Shown here piece by piece: positions 34,801 through 48,400 of a stretch of 64,000 bases of DNA. Origin of the DNA: Alitta virens (lineage: Eukaryota; Annelida; Polychaeta; Phyllodocida; Nereididae); contig OW028575.1 of assembly GCA_932294295.1 (NCBI GenBank), positions 37,016,253 to 37,080,252 on the forward strand, given 5' to 3'. Below the pieces are notes generated by a model. That model had not been told where the DNA came from and did not search any database. It worked only from the letters and a program-made list of their open reading frames with translations. Made by a program: the position numbers and the translations under genes. How positions within the stretch are numbered: position 1 is the first letter of the stretch; each line of letters starts with the position of its first letter.

Positions 34801-37800
34801 GACACTTATTTATTTATTTATAAGTGAGGGGGCCTGAAGACAAAGTTCTGCAGAATGTCTTTAACAAAACTTTCTTGTGGTACGGACATTGGCCAGAAAA
34901 TTCAGCAAGCAAAACTACTGCCATGAAATTACAGACCATAAAATAGCACTGAAGCCAATAACAATCACGAAAATATGTTGAGCAAAAACTCAAAATGCAT
35001 GAAATGGATAAAGAAACTGCACATACAACATGCACATGTATTACCAGAGTCATTACCAGTGAATTCGTAACTGGACGTGGAAACCGCATCACCTGCATCA
35101 GCAGTCAAGGGAGGATGCTGAGGAGGTCGACTGTTATACGCAAACATATCATCATCGACAATGTTGTACATGCCCAAACGCAAACTGGAAATGCCCTCAC
35201 TTTGTTCCCCGTGATTCTGAAATTACCACATTGGTGTTTTACTAAATATTATTGGGAGTCACATCACGGACACTGAAAGCAATTGTACATGTTAGCTAAT
35301 GTATATATGTCATACAATGTAACATTCAATCCAGTGTCCATGAGTCATATTAGTATTCACTAAACTGCTTCAGTAACTACAATGTTATAGTATAATAAAT
35401 GTTAAACAAATTTCCAAATGAAGTTCACATGCATCTCAGTAGTCAGCTCATAAAGAATTATTGCTTTTATGACACTTTGCACTTGATGCCAGTCTTTTTA
35501 TGTTTGAGATGGTATCATTTCGTGCAATTAGGCTTAGTGTGGCACTTAATCGGTTGATGGAGTAGGTACCGATAGTCGTATAATTAACTCTGTTAACATA
35601 CTAAGTATTGAACCAATGCTTGAAACACAAATATCAGAGCATTAAGGAAACCCATGTACCTGGAAAGTCCCAAACTCGTCAAAGGAGTCGTCATCAGGCG
35701 CATCAGGTATCTCAGGTGGTAGGATGTCCAAGGGAGACACACCCGTTCCAGCATTGACAGGCTGAGCAATGGGCCGACCAAAGTAATCTTTTTTCATAAT
35801 CCCTGGCTTGTAGGATTTGGATGGGAAGGAGTCCTTTTGATTAAGATTAAAGTTTGAGGATTTCACTGAGTTGCTGGTACTGAACTTTGCGGTGGATTTT
35901 GTGTCTCTGAGATTTGGCAAGGCACTAGGCGTATCGGAAGGGGGGGGAAAACTAGCCCAGTCGTTGTTTTTAGATGTACTGTTGTTCATTTCTGCAGGTT
36001 GGTTGGAACTCATAATAAAAGCATCATCTCTCATTGGTTCAGCATTTTCTGAGGTGCTAGTCTGAAAATCTGCCCACTCCTCAGACAGCTCCTCCCCCTC
36101 CTCTCCCTTTTTCTCTTTATATAAATTCTTGTCTTGAACGAGGGCTTTCAATGCAGCAATCTTGTCATCGGACGCTGATGAATGCAGTGCTGACGATAAG
36201 ATAATACCCGCTGCCTGGTTTATGTCATTGAATGGCTTAAAAGCAGGAGCATGCGCCTCAGATAATGACGAATCACTAGGTCCCATATTTCTAGTTGGAT
36301 CAAATGCCTGACTAAAATCGGCAAATTCATTGGAAGGACCAGTTGCACTTTTAAAGTCATCAAACTCAGGTTCAGGCTGAGTTTGACTTGCATCAGACAT
36401 TACCACACGGAAAGCACTGTATTTGTCTTCTGCGCTCATTAAGTCCTCCGACTGAGCAGGCACTGATGGCTCCCTTCTAATCAGACCATCAGAACTGGCA
36501 GGACCACTGCGAACACAAAGAGCATAAACATCAACATTTTTCTAAATATGTTCTTATTTAACAAAGCCTCAATAAAAACCTTCAGCATCATTCTTACAGT
36601 CCATGACTTCACGAAAGGTCTTACCTTGGATGAATAGCAATCATGCCAGATGATTGAGAAAATTTAGGACCTGAAATTACAGTTAAATAAAAAGCAGGTA
36701 ATTCTCTTGAAATTTGTTATGCATGTTTACTAGCAATTCTACTGAACAAGTACAAAGCTTTGATTACTTGACAATTACTATTTAATAATTTATTTTCTGG
36801 CCAGTTTCAAGTAGTAAATCAGTATTTCTTTGTAGCATGTAGACTATTGTAACATTATACAACCGACTAAATATTCACGCACAAGTCATTTGAAAATATG
36901 ATCTGATTGACCTCCGTTTAGGGGAATTGGCCAATGGTCAGTTTTGTGACATCACTAATTGACCATTGTTTTGAAGGATTACATCATACTGCAGTGAAAT
37001 AGAGGTAATATGAGCAAATGGCACAGGCGTAAATAGTCTATTTTTAAATTTTCATTATAAAACAACAATTTTGTGAAAAAACTATTACCATGAGTACCAG
37101 GTGCCGTCTGAAAGTCATCGAAGTCTTCATCCTGTTGTCCATTAGAGGGAATGTTACTTGAAGGAATGAACCCACTTGCATGGAATGCCCCGACATTACT
37201 GTGTCCCCCATCTCTGTTTTGGTGCAAGAATTCAGAAACTTGTTGCGATGTGACTGGACCAGGAGGAATATGATGCATTTGACCAGAATGAACATGGCCT
37301 GGTCCTGGAACGGAGCCTGGAGTCACATATCCAGGAGGGGCATGGCCATGGGGTGGTGCATGGCCTGGAGGCACTTGGCCATGAGGTGCATGACCTGGAA
37401 GGATCTGACCATGAGGTGCGTGATCTTGAGGGGCATGGCCGTGAGGTGGCCCTGGATGGGCGAGGGGATGCGGGAGACCAGCAGGTGGCACCACCTGACC
37501 ATGAGGATGCGCATGTCCTCGGTAAGGTTGTTGATTCTGCGGCACTTTTGTCCCCCCTGGATCTTGTGAATCGCCTTTTTCAGCCACTTGGTCATGTACT
37601 TCCCCCTCCCCTTGACCTGGTTGCTGGGCGGGGACAGCATACTGTCCCAGATTCGGAAGAGGAGCTTGAGGACAGCGAAGTAAAATCTCTACGCCAGAGA
37701 ATTCTAGGTTATTCTGAAGACCCAAAAAAAACACCTAAACTAAACGGTTAATATTGGGTAACTTTTAATCACAATCTGAGTTTCTATTAAAAAGGAAAAA

Positions 37801-40800
37801 AATATTATCCTTATGAGTTGTCTTACATTTCACTCTTTTATTTACATTGGCTTAGGAAAATAATATACTTCAAATAATTACTATCCGATTGACAATTAAT
37901 TACCTGAGCGACAGAAATCAAAGCAAGGACCATGTAGAGTTCTCGCTGGTTCAGTTCTCCAGGTTTGGCTTTGTTAGCCATGGCCCAGATTTGTCCAAGG
38001 ACTTCTCTTTGTAGTCCACTCCTCAGCAAAATGGGGTAGAGCAATTCTGTCTCTATTTTTTCATCCCTAAAGATTAAGAATGTATGTTACAGTTTAAATA
38101 ACTCTAGGAAAACAAATGAATTTGTGTGTCTTTACTTGAATTTAAGTTAATATAGCTTCTGAAAACTATCATTCATGGTAATTTTAGTATTCTGACTATT
38201 CAAGTTACTATGCTGAGGCAAGTAAAATATCCCACCCACCCATAGGTAAATGTATAACATGGGTGGACATCTCTCTCACCTCATCAATCAACCCTCGACA
38301 GCCCCAAGAACTTGCCTTAAAGAGCTGCACTTCCCATATCTATCTATCTATCTATCTTTTAGACATCTACAAAACACTGTTTTTAGGGACGATTGTATGA
38401 TCAACATCAGGAAGACAGAAACATAAATAAATATTATTACCTTGTGGCTGCTTCCTGAACTTGCATGTAAAGTTTCGGTGGTGCTACTTCACCAGAAAGC
38501 CATTTGGGAAGTTTTGCAGGAACTTTATTTGCTTCATCATTTCCCTGATCTGAACACACACATAAAGATAAAAACAACAAATTAAAATATGACAATGCTT
38601 TTAGAAAATTCCATCCTTTGCAGTTGAAGATATTAGTTAAAGATGTTAGTAATCCAAAATATGAAAACTTCATAAATGTTTTTAAAATGTTCGTGCAAAT
38701 TGTAAGCGATTCATAGTAGTAATCACAGCAAACCATGCTAACAAATGCAAACAAATAGTTTTAGTTCAAGAATTAGTGTTTAAAACAAACCTGGAGCTAT
38801 AAAAAGGTCAGAAAACTGGGATGTATCACTCCATTGTCTAGCTTTCTGACTCTGAGAGAAGTTGGCTTGCACTTTTTTAGGTGCTACGTCTTTGACAGAG
38901 ACTTTCTTAACAAACGTCTTGGCCGTCTTTGGCGCATTCAAGTCAGAGCATTCAAACATCATAGACATTAGGTCTGCAAAGATTTTAATAAACTAGTTAT
39001 GCACTGTATTCATCGCACAATCTACAAGACTAGTTAATACCGCCAGTTCATTCATGCAAGTACTACAGTTGCAACTGTCAAACTAGATGAGAGTTGCTTA
39101 TTACCATATCATGCAGGAGACAGTTAATTAGTCTTTTTTCTTAAATTAACACACAAATTCCCATTCAATCCAAACACACACAAACTAAAATATCCATAAA
39201 ATTTGACCTTTTTGTGGAGGCTGAGTGCTAGGTGCCTGGACTGGAGCTGATTGATTTGCCGGCTGACTGTTTACCAAATTTTGACTGATTTCATTTGAAT
39301 CTGTTTGTGCAACAGTGATGGGAGGGTGCACTACTGGTTGCCGTGTGTTTAATGCAGCAGGACCAGTGAGAAATTCACCAAAACTGTCATCTTCTTCTGC
39401 AAAGCAATTGAAGAATACATGAGCGACTAAGTATAAGTAACAGGTAACACTATCTTCTTGAAATACACTTGTTCACAAAAGGAACTTCACTAAATGAACA
39501 TCGCCAAATCAAGGCTACAGCATTTCTCAACACACAAGCTGCAGTGCTGAAGTTGAATGTGCCTTTGTTGAAAACCTAAGTTAAGACAACATTTAAATGT
39601 AAATGGTTTATTATTCTTTTTTTTTTAAATCTTTTGCATTTATAAGTCGAAACATTGTCTAACTAAAATTAAATCAAGTGGTCTACTTTGATTTAAACTC
39701 AAGCGAGGTATACTTGGGATCGGAATCAAGGGGCAGCAGCAAAGAAACAGAAGAGTAATTTTTTTTATCAAAGCATAAGTAACTTATCATACCTTGATTA
39801 TTAACTGCTCCGCCTTGGTTTTGAGTAAGCTGCTGTTGTTGGCCTTGAGGGTGCAGAGCTTTTTGCATGCCTTGTTGTTTAGGACCGCTGTCACCAATCA
39901 ATGATTTCATGTAGGACTCGGGGTCTATTTTCCGACTGCCAATGGATGAAAATTCTTGAAGTTTTTTCTTTTGTTCCACAAACTGTCTCTGTTTCATCTC
40001 CTGTTCCATTCGTTTCTTCTCCCCTACAATCTTTCGTTGTTGCCCCACCATCCGTTTACTGTGACAAATTCAATACACCACAAACTGTAACCACAACTCA
40101 TACATCAAAAGTGGAGACATAACTCCTATTTTCTAACAAGAATTTGCTGATCATTCCTCTTTTTCGTCGGCAGTAGGAATTACAGATTGGGCATTTCTCT
40201 AGGGTAGTCATCGATATGCTGTAAATCGATGAATCGACAAAATATTGATATTGATATCAATATCAAAAAAATTCTTGGTTCATCCTCTATAATTGTACTT
40301 GTACATTTGTGCCATGATGAGCACTTAACTACACAGCCCACACCCAAATTTCAAACTGATTGCCTAACAAATTGGCTTAGAAATTAATTCATTTATACAT
40401 GTGTATTTGATAAAGATATATTTATATATTAAAAGGTAAATGGTTTCACTTGGGAAATATACTCCTATGACTAATGGTTCCATTTCTAACTGGCAATGCT
40501 AATACAAAATGTGTGCGATTTCGCGATATTGCAATATTGAAAGTAGAATACTGTTATCGATATTGAATAAAAAATTGATATTAATGACAACCCTACATTT
40601 CTCCAATCATACTTACTCTTTTTTAGCCTGGAAATTCTGAGTCATCTGAGGAGAGTACGCAGGAGGCGCGACCATTTGTCCTGCAGGTCCTTGTGGTCTA
40701 AACTGCATCCCTGGTGCCCCCATATGCCCTGGTCCCATCATTCCCATCTGTAAAACACAATTTACAAAAGAAGTTCAGACAGATAGGGGCAGAATAGTCC

Positions 40801-41270
40801 ATACAGGACAGAAATAATAGGTGTTCCATTCCTATCATGGTTTAATAGGGGACACTTAGGTCAACAGGGGGAGCTGCATACTGGTCGCCACAACCTTTGT
40901 GATGTCATCAATGCACTCAATGACCTGATTGCACGATTACACCATTAAACAAAGGTTGTACGGACCGATATGCAGCTCCCCCCTGTCGGCTCATACGCCC
41001 CCTAATGATGAGGCAGTCCATACAGATATAACTTAACCACAATTGTTCACTATTGTCACCATTGTGATGTGATATTATGTACAGTCAACATACCCGATTG
41101 CCAGGGTACATTTGTTGAGCATACTGTTGCTGCATAAACATTTGTTGCTGCATCATGCCAGGGTGCATCCCCTGTGGTTGCTGCATTGCATGCTGGGCAG
41201 GTCCGACCATTCCGGGTCCAACCATCCCACCAAACTGCATCTGCTGTTGATGTTGGTAGTTGGGCTGCAT
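31810..41270 (-). CDS. SYNRG: Gamma-synergin (AP-1 binding EH-domain protein), complete coding model
   Basis: Gamma-synergin binds the ear domain of the AP-1 gamma subunit at the trans-Golgi and endosomes. Exons: 41270-41094, 40747-40617, 40058-39793, 39396-39208, 38973-38791, 38549-38441, 38066-37904, 37713-37089, 36670-36625, 36506-35660, 35216-35045, 34630-34313, 34103-33991, 33877-33727, 33484-33428, 33324-33233, 32046-31810. Phases all close and give about 1291 residues (human 1314). The N terminus is Gln/Met-rich, followed by a charged helix (KKRMEQEMKQRQFVEQKKK), then the EH domain (LYPILLRSGLQREVLGQIWA). Many acidic Phe motifs that bind adaptin ears follow: SFGEF, DFDDFQ, EFDDFK, EFADFS, EWADFQ, SFDEFG, SFGDFS. 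The C-terminal Cys/His module reads ACGLCLLDVN and YGGRQYHTTCANFW, as in human. A stop lies in frame just before the chosen ATG. Exon 8 carries a lineage-specific His/Pro repeat. Confidence 0.93.
32636..32800 (-). other. Possible nested first exon on the minus strand in the last gamma-synergin intron
   Basis: An ATG near 32773 opens MANSNGNDRSLLYGFLHVW followed by a GGTAAGAGG donor-like sequence (about 32716). The local base composition is less AT-rich than the surrounding intron. It could be an alternative or nested transcript start, but no following exon was recognised. Confidence 0.2.
37330..37530 (-). repeat. His/Pro/Gly tandem repeat inside gamma-synergin exon 8
   Basis: The encoded protein repeats units of 7-9 residues such as GHAPHGQVPP, GHAPPHGHAPP and DHAPHGQILP about eight times. 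In DNA this is a degenerate 24-30 bp repeat (CCTGG, CATGG, GGTGC words). It follows the EH-domain exon, where vertebrate proteins have a Pro-rich linker. Confidence 0.75.
40200..40595. mobile_element. hAT-like MITE with 8 bp target-site duplication (gamma-synergin intron 2)
   Basis: The element starts TAGGGTAGTCATCGATAT and ends TTAATGACAACCCTA, forming short terminal inverted repeats, and is filled with ATCGATAT words. Exact 8 bp copies of CATTTCTC flank it at 40192-40199 and 40596-40603. Eight-base duplications and TAGGG ends are the hallmark of hAT transposons. No ORF is present. Confidence 0.85.
40842..41006. mobile_element. Small TIR element, family member 1 (gamma-synergin intron 1)
   Basis: The ends are inverted repeats of about 55 bases: the left contains CAACAGGGGGAGCTGCATAC and the right GATATGCAGCTCCCCCCTGT, with TACAACCTTTG/CAAAGGTTG at the inner ends. 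The middle contains CACTCAATGACCTGA. A second copy lies at 48466-48619. Confidence 0.75.
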
Positions 41271-42408
41271 TGTCTACCATCCACCTCACCTACAAGCAAC
41301 ACAAAAAAAATCCCTAGTTCCAATTACCATCTGTGATTGTTTATTGCTCAACTAGGTGTTCAAACTGTACAACCAGCTTACCTAGATTTCAACACTGTTA
41401 AGTTGAACTACATCATTGTTAGCTCTTATTAGGGACACTGATGCTACATGCTGAAATAGCATATCTTCCACCTGGGGTGGAGGAGCCCACTTTATGGTCT
41501 GTTTTGACGTGCCCCTCTGACTGTCTCAGACATTGATAACATATAAACTGCCACCATCACAGGTGTCTAGGATCTATATTTGCTTAGACTCCTGTTTAGT
41601 GCAAAAGTATAAAAGCTAGCAGAGTGATAATTAATATAGATCAGATCTACTAGTCTAGATGGTGTGAAAAAGTCATTGGCCTATTATTATTAATTATTTT
41701 TAAATAAAAATAACCATCTAAACTTTCTAAACTAAAGCCATATACATTTACAGATCTATGACTAATTCACTTACATTGTCATTGATAATTGACTTTTAGT
41801 TTAGTGTATTGTTCACATATATCAACCACTGTACATATGTACACCTACAATACACATGATCCTACACACTGCCCAGTAGCTAAGGTTAGACAAGTGTACA
41901 TTTACAACAGACTGTTGTCAATCCGAAGTTTTTGTGACACTGACAGAGCTCTACAAAATGCAGTGACAGCTCACTGATATCTGATGACAGCAAAGACCTA
42001 TCTTCCTATGATGACAGGTCTACCTGCTGTTTCCGTTTCAAGACAAAGGGCTGTTAATCAGCTTTACACTAAATCTTCGGACTCTATCTTTACATGTATC
42101 TTGTCGGTAATGTTTCAGACTTTAAATTATTTATTTCCCATGTTTTTACGACGAAATACGTCAGATAAAACAAATGAAATAGAACCTACCAGATTACACA
42201 CCCACCTTGCCTAGCTTTCATTGAAGTTTATAGATGATTTCGTAGCTATACTCATGAAATAAATTATAATTTCTGGATATAATTGGATATCTAAACATAA
42301 TAAAATAACAAGATTTTAATTCTTTGGCATTTGAAAGACACTATTGTCGCATATCAAGATTTCCATAAGCATTTTCCAACGCAAATTGGCTGTTAAAATT
42401 CCTGAAAC
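41271..42408. other. Intergenic region between divergent gamma-synergin and IFT20
   Basis: About 1.1 kb between divergent start codons. No exon is seen. A minus-strand splice acceptor just before the gamma-synergin start exon (CTTGTAG near 41290) suggests an upstream noncoding exon. No ciliary X-box-like motif was found near IFT20 by eye. Confidence 0.4.
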
Positions 42409-43480
42409 ATGGCGGACGAGGCATTGGCGAAGGCTGGACTTCACTTCGATGAATTGAATAAAATCCGCGTATTAGAGCCTGAGGTAGCTCAGCAAACCAA
42501 CGAATTAAAGGATGAATGCAAAGAGTTTTTGGACAGTAAGTGTTGCGGGATTGTGAGTGTTTTTTCTTCATCAAATGAGCTGTTAAGTTTGGCTAACCCC
42601 CGTTGGCAATGTAAACAAACGCACCCTACTTGTGTCTTCACCGTCTTCCGACAGCTGTCAAACTATCTCTGATGTAGATCTAAGGGCTGACGAATCTAAC
42701 CACAGACCAGAATGAACAAACGCAAGGTCATTTGCAGACAAAAGCACTCTCATTTGTCCGAAAACTTCTGACAGTTCTGTAAACATCCCATGACCGGGCC
42801 ATGTCCTTTAATGCTTTTTAGGCCCAAATCTGAGGTTAGATACTCCAACAAATAACCCCTTATGTGTTACTATTGTTAGATCTACCTTTACTCGTCAGTT
42901 CTACTTTTCATTGCAGAAATGCAAGAATTTCAGAAAATTGTTGGCACATTCATATCACTGATCGACAATGTTTCAAAAGAAGTTGAAAAAGAAAAGATGA
43001 AGGTAAAATTTGGTACTATTTCCCTGTACAGTGTATGTGTTAAATTATCACAACTTCACAAGGACATCTAAAGTAAACTCTGATAAAATTCTTTTTAGGC
43101 CATTGGATCCAGAAATACACTGAAGTCAATAACCAAACAGAGAGAAGCTCAACAACAGCAGCTCCAGGCACTCATAACTGAGAAAAAGATGCAGCTTGAA
43201 AGGTGCATGTTGTGTAGTAGGGATGGGTAGTTCATTTGTGACCTGGGACCCATAAATTATAGCACAATTCAAGATGTCAACAATTACACACAATACCAGA
43301 TGTCATGAATTCAGCTATAGTGACGTCGCATTGTGCTTTTATTTCCGGGTCCTTGAACTTAAAGACTTGGTGACCATTTACTTTATTTGTTCTTCCAGAT
43401 TACGAATACAACATGAGGGCTTAATAAAAGAAGAACAAGAGCAAAATGAGTTCATAGAACAGTTTATTTTACAAAAGTGA
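42409..43480 (+). CDS. IFT20: Intraflagellar transport protein 20, complete
   Basis: IFT20 is the small coiled-coil subunit of the IFT-B complex that carries membrane proteins from the Golgi to the cilium. Exons: 42409-42535, 42917-43002, 43099-43202, 43399-43480, all GT-AG with matching phases, giving 132 residues, the same as human. Conserved blocks are [44 protein letters not shown] and [13 protein letters not shown] at the C terminus. The start ATG follows directly from the family alignment ([13 protein letters not shown]). A polyadenylation signal AATAAA lies at 43805-43810. Confidence 0.96.
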
Positions 43481-45451
43481 GAAACTTTTAATCCAACCAA
43501 ATTTGTTATATATATTTTTTCCTTTTAATTGATAACAATAATACATTAGCACTTGTGCTACTGACATTTAAACACTTCTCAAATTACATGTTCCTTGTTG
43601 ATGTGATTTGTCAGTTCCAGTTGATACATATGTACATGTCTTGTGAACTTTGTCGGTCTTCACAGAATTATTCATTTGTGAAATTATTGATCAAAAATTA
43701 TATTGTTTTTGTGTAAAAGTTTGTTTTGGTTTCTGTGATAAATACTGAATACTGTCCATGTTCAAAATTGATAAATGTAATTAATTAGACTTGTAACACT
43801 GATTAATAAAGTGTGTACAACAGAGGAGACTTTTCTTTTTTGCTATTAGATACATACCAATTTATGTAAAACTCTTAACACCTTAACACCAGTATTGTGG
43901 GCCAATGATACTGCAGTCACACCCTCATTCAGTGTAGTTCTCTGTTCTGGAGTGCTTAAACATCATTAACCTGCATAAATCAGGAAGTATTGGAAAAATT
44001 AATATAGAACCAGATTTGCATCATAGTTGGAAGAACGTATCTAGAATAGCCAGTTTTATTGCAGGATAGGATTTTAAAACATAATGTACAAATACTCTAA
44101 CACTATAAAAGCAATTAACGAAATAAACAGCTCATCGATCTGATTGTAATACTGCTTTGGCAGAGACAAATGCAACTTGCTATATAAGCTATACTAAAAA
44201 AATTTAAAAAAAAGTTTTTAAAAATCGCAATGGATAAACGCCAGTCTTCTACGCAAACCCTCACCTGTCTTTGCAACGTTATTCCGCTAGGGGGCACTTA
44301 GCGAAGGGCGATATCCCTGAGGATCTGCCACAGTTTGGACTAAAGCAACGATCCTGCTGGAGGAGCAAGGAATTAAACACTTGTCTGTCAACCATTAAAA
44401 TTAAAAACTGCGACTATCCATAATAACGCCAGATTCGACAATCTTTAAAGAACTACTTTGTTCATCGCTACGTTGAATTCAACGGGCGCAGTAACTACTT
44501 TCACACCTATCTAACATTGTTGCAAAATCAGTCTGGATAAACAAAATGTTTAAAAAGATATGATACACAGTCCAGATAGGACAATTTACAATCACACATT
44601 AACAGACTTAACAAAGCCAACTACAAATGATAAAACAAGTGTATTATGAACAACATAGTCCGGGTAATTTACATGAACAAATAGCATGTTTACTCTGACG
44701 CTGCAGTCAGATCTAACCTTAAAAGTACTACTTGTATCCTTATCAATACATCATAACTCAAGAAACACTTCATCAAACTGAATTTTACAATTACCGTAAC
44801 AGATAATATTCACTTGAATAATGCAAATGTTCACACAAATTAAGATTTTTGATACACCAAGGGTAATATTGATTGGTATCGGACAACTGTTACTTAACTA
44901 CAGTTGTAGTTAGCTATAGGTTAACCCTTCTCCCTATTGGTGAACATAAACACATCAATGTATCAACACGGTGACAAGATGACTACACGTCATAAGTCAA
45001 GGGGTCTACAGTCCAGAGGCGGCGGCTTCGTACGACAGTAGATGCAAACAGACTGATTTTTCTGTGGCCACTGATTTAAATTACATACGTACAATTTAAC
45101 AATACATGTACCGAGTTGGAGTTTTAAACCATGAAGCCGAACAAATTTGCTGTGTTAATTCTTCAGACATTCGTTGTTTGAGTATAAAAAATAAGTGCAA
45201 AATAGTTCACCCTTCGACCACCTCTGGAGATGCAGCAGGTGTTAATAGGGATTTTGAACATGAAGAAAAAGAGTGAGCATGAAAATACATTTTGCAAAGG
45301 CCTTACCATCTGAACTACTCAACAAAGATACAGCATGTCCAACAAACAACAAAGTACTTGGAACATAAAGCAGCTGTTGTTACCGTTTGCTACAACACTT
45401 GACCTCACGTATACCACACATACAATCACGTGTACAATTTTGCTTTCAAAT
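43481..45451. other. IFT20 3' UTR and intergenic sequence
   Basis: No further exon is seen. The region holds the IFT20 polyadenylation signal near 43805 and, beyond it, sequence that is probably the 3' end of the minus-strand gene at 45452. Confidence 0.4.
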
Positions 45452-48400
45452 TTAAGACGAGGATGCCGCCAGAGGTAACCGGCTCTTCCGAGTCAGTTGC
45501 AGGATTAAACACGATACAGGAAGCACCTTTGGATCTGCTGCCATCCAAACATGATGAATGACATCATCAGGAAGTTGATCCGGGATTAGAGCAGCCCTAA
45601 TGACAGTACCTTCCAACTCCCCGAGATCAATTACTAAATACAGATGTGGCACATCAGAGTAACGGTCAAGTAAGTACGGTATGAGGAATAAGCAGTAAGC
45701 TGATATGTTCACAACATCCAGATTGACTGGCCCAACCAGGATGACCATTGTAGTCGGCTTAGCAGTTCCGCTGCCTGGCAATCTTCTCGGGAGATGCTCC
45801 ATGAGGTATGAGTTAACTGATAACTGGCTCTGTCTCAGCACTTCATCAGCCGGTTGCACAGAGATCTCACAACAACTGTCTACGCGAGCCAAAAGCCATC
45901 GACAAATGGTCGTCTGCTCCTCCTCCATGTACATCTCTTGAGTATGCCGAGGACGCAAATTCACCTGCAAAGCATAACAAAGTTCATTAACTTTTTAAGT
46001 CCTTGGCATAAAGTCATCTATAGGTCAAATACAGACTACACGGACAAACCAACACCATCTCATCAGGTAAAGAAATGGGAAAAATACTTGGGAAATGGAA
46101 TCGAAGCAGTCTGTACATGGTTATAGGTTGCATAAATACTTACAGACGGAAGACATTTATGTTGGACCGATTCAATATACATAGTGCCTTGCAGAACTGA
46201 TGGCACCCCTCAGAAAATCACACATTTTGCTAATTTTCTTGAAGTTGAAACTGGTGTTTTCAAATTAGATTGGTATAATTGATGGATAAGAATACAAATG
46301 ATATAATCATACTTTATTTTATACAACTGTCAATGTTGAAATGATTATTAGACAAAAATGTAAAAAAAGTCTCTTGCATAAGTGATGGCACCCCACTACA
46401 TAAATGTCACAAAATTCACTCAATATTTTGTTGCACCACCTTTTGCCTCAATCACAGCTTTCAGTCTCTTGGGGTAGCCATCGACAAGCTTTTTGCAGTA
46501 TTGAGGTGAAATGTTTTGCCATTCTTCCTGGCAATACGATACCAATTCATCTAGATTGCGCGGGGACCTCTTGTGAACAGCCAGTTTTAATTTGTACCAC
46601 ATATTTTCGATTGGGTTGAGGTCAGGGGACTGACTGGGCCATTCAAGGACTTTCACCTTCTTACTCCTGAACCATTCAGTGGTTGCCCGGGCAGTATGCT
46701 TGGGATCGTTGTCTTGTTGAAACTTGAAGTTCCTCCCAAGCCTCAGATCCTTCACACTGTCAAAGAGGTTTTCTTCTAATATCTGGCGATATTTCTCCCC
46801 ATTCATGATGCCATCAATCCTCACCAGTTTTCCTGTGCCTGCTGCTGCAAAACACCCCCACAGCATGACGCTGCCACCACCATACTTTACTGTGGGGATG
46901 GTGTGGTGAGGGTCAAATTCTTGGCCAGACTTACGCCAGACATACTTTTTTTGGTTTTGCCCAAAAAGTTCAATTTTTGTCTCATCAGACCACAATATTT
47001 TTGACCACTGCAGAGGAGAATCTTCCATGTGAGCCTGGGCAAATTCTAGGCGCCTCTGTTTGTGATGAGCTTTCAATAGGGGCTTCTTTCGTGCCACACG
47101 TCCATACAAGCCTGCCCTGTGTAGTGCCCTTGATATGGTTGACTCATGAACCTCAGTTCCAGCCTCAGCAGCAGACTTCTTGAGGTCAGTCAATGTCACT
47201 GATGGCTTCATTCTTGCATCCCTCACCAATTTTGAGGTCATTCGTTGTGAAAGTTTTCGTGGACAACCAGATCTTGGTGCTGATGCCACAGATTTTCTTG
47301 TTTGCCACATCTTGATGACATTCTTACTGTGCTGCATGGTACAGAGAGAAGTTTGCTTATCTTTTTATATCCCAAGCCAGGCTGGTGTTTCTTTACAATG
47401 AGTTTTCTCTGCTCTTTTGAGTGTTCCTTGGTCCTCATGTTTAAATTCAGCCAGGTATAAGACATGTGGACTGACTGTGATTACATTAAGGGCTTTATTA
47501 AGGCCAGACGAGGACATTAAACTTAAACTTAACCTTAAATAACTTCCTAACCTATCTTCACAGTTAGATGTTTACCTAACACAACAAACAGTGATCAGTT
47601 GTAGCATTTAAACCATGATACTTGTCAATGAAATGAAGAGAATGGGTGGGGTGCCATTACTTTTGCAAGCACATTTTTGTATATATTTTGCTGTAATTCA
47701 TAAACAGTTTTTCAATTATGAAAATCATTTGTCTGATCAAGCCTTACTCATTCACATATATGTTACAAATAATTGTCCACTCCCTTGCCCTAATTTCTCT
47801 TGAGAAACAAGCTAATATAATGTGATTTTAATGGGGTGCCATCAGTTCTGCAAGGCACTGTATGTACAAGTGTGCATAGCTAAGTCAAATTGAGGAAATG
47901 AGTGTTGCTAGCACTTCAGCCACCATATTGTCACTTAGGTCTTTTCAGCATCACCAAGTCTATATAGATCACAGTAAACAATAAATACTAAGAACTCCTG
48001 CACTTATTTGCTGCTAAAACATGTACAAAGTTTACAGACATAAACATTTAGAAATATTAGCCAAAAGCAGAAGAAAAAAAAGCCTACCGTCCAGTCAAAA
48101 GTATTCTCCCCAAAGTTGAAGAGGCTGACTTTATGCATCTGGGAATTGAGCATGCTCTTGTAAATATCTCCCAATGAATCCAAGGTGCTGTTCAGCAATA
48201 GTACCAGAACATTGATGTCACTGATGTTCAGGATACCACCAATGATACCTGTTTTGTCACAACCTTCTTGGAGACAATCCCGCACCTGTTAAAATATAAG
48301 GACAATACAAGCACCCATTAGGGCAAGAGTACAGGGCCTGATTACTTGAAAATCAACAAAATTAGAAAAGAATCACCCAATTTCAGGTGCAGTGGAGCTC

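Noticed and set aside
37180..37751. Plus-strand frames of 129 and 132 residues
   Set aside because: Both are antisense shadows of the gamma-synergin His/Pro repeat exon.
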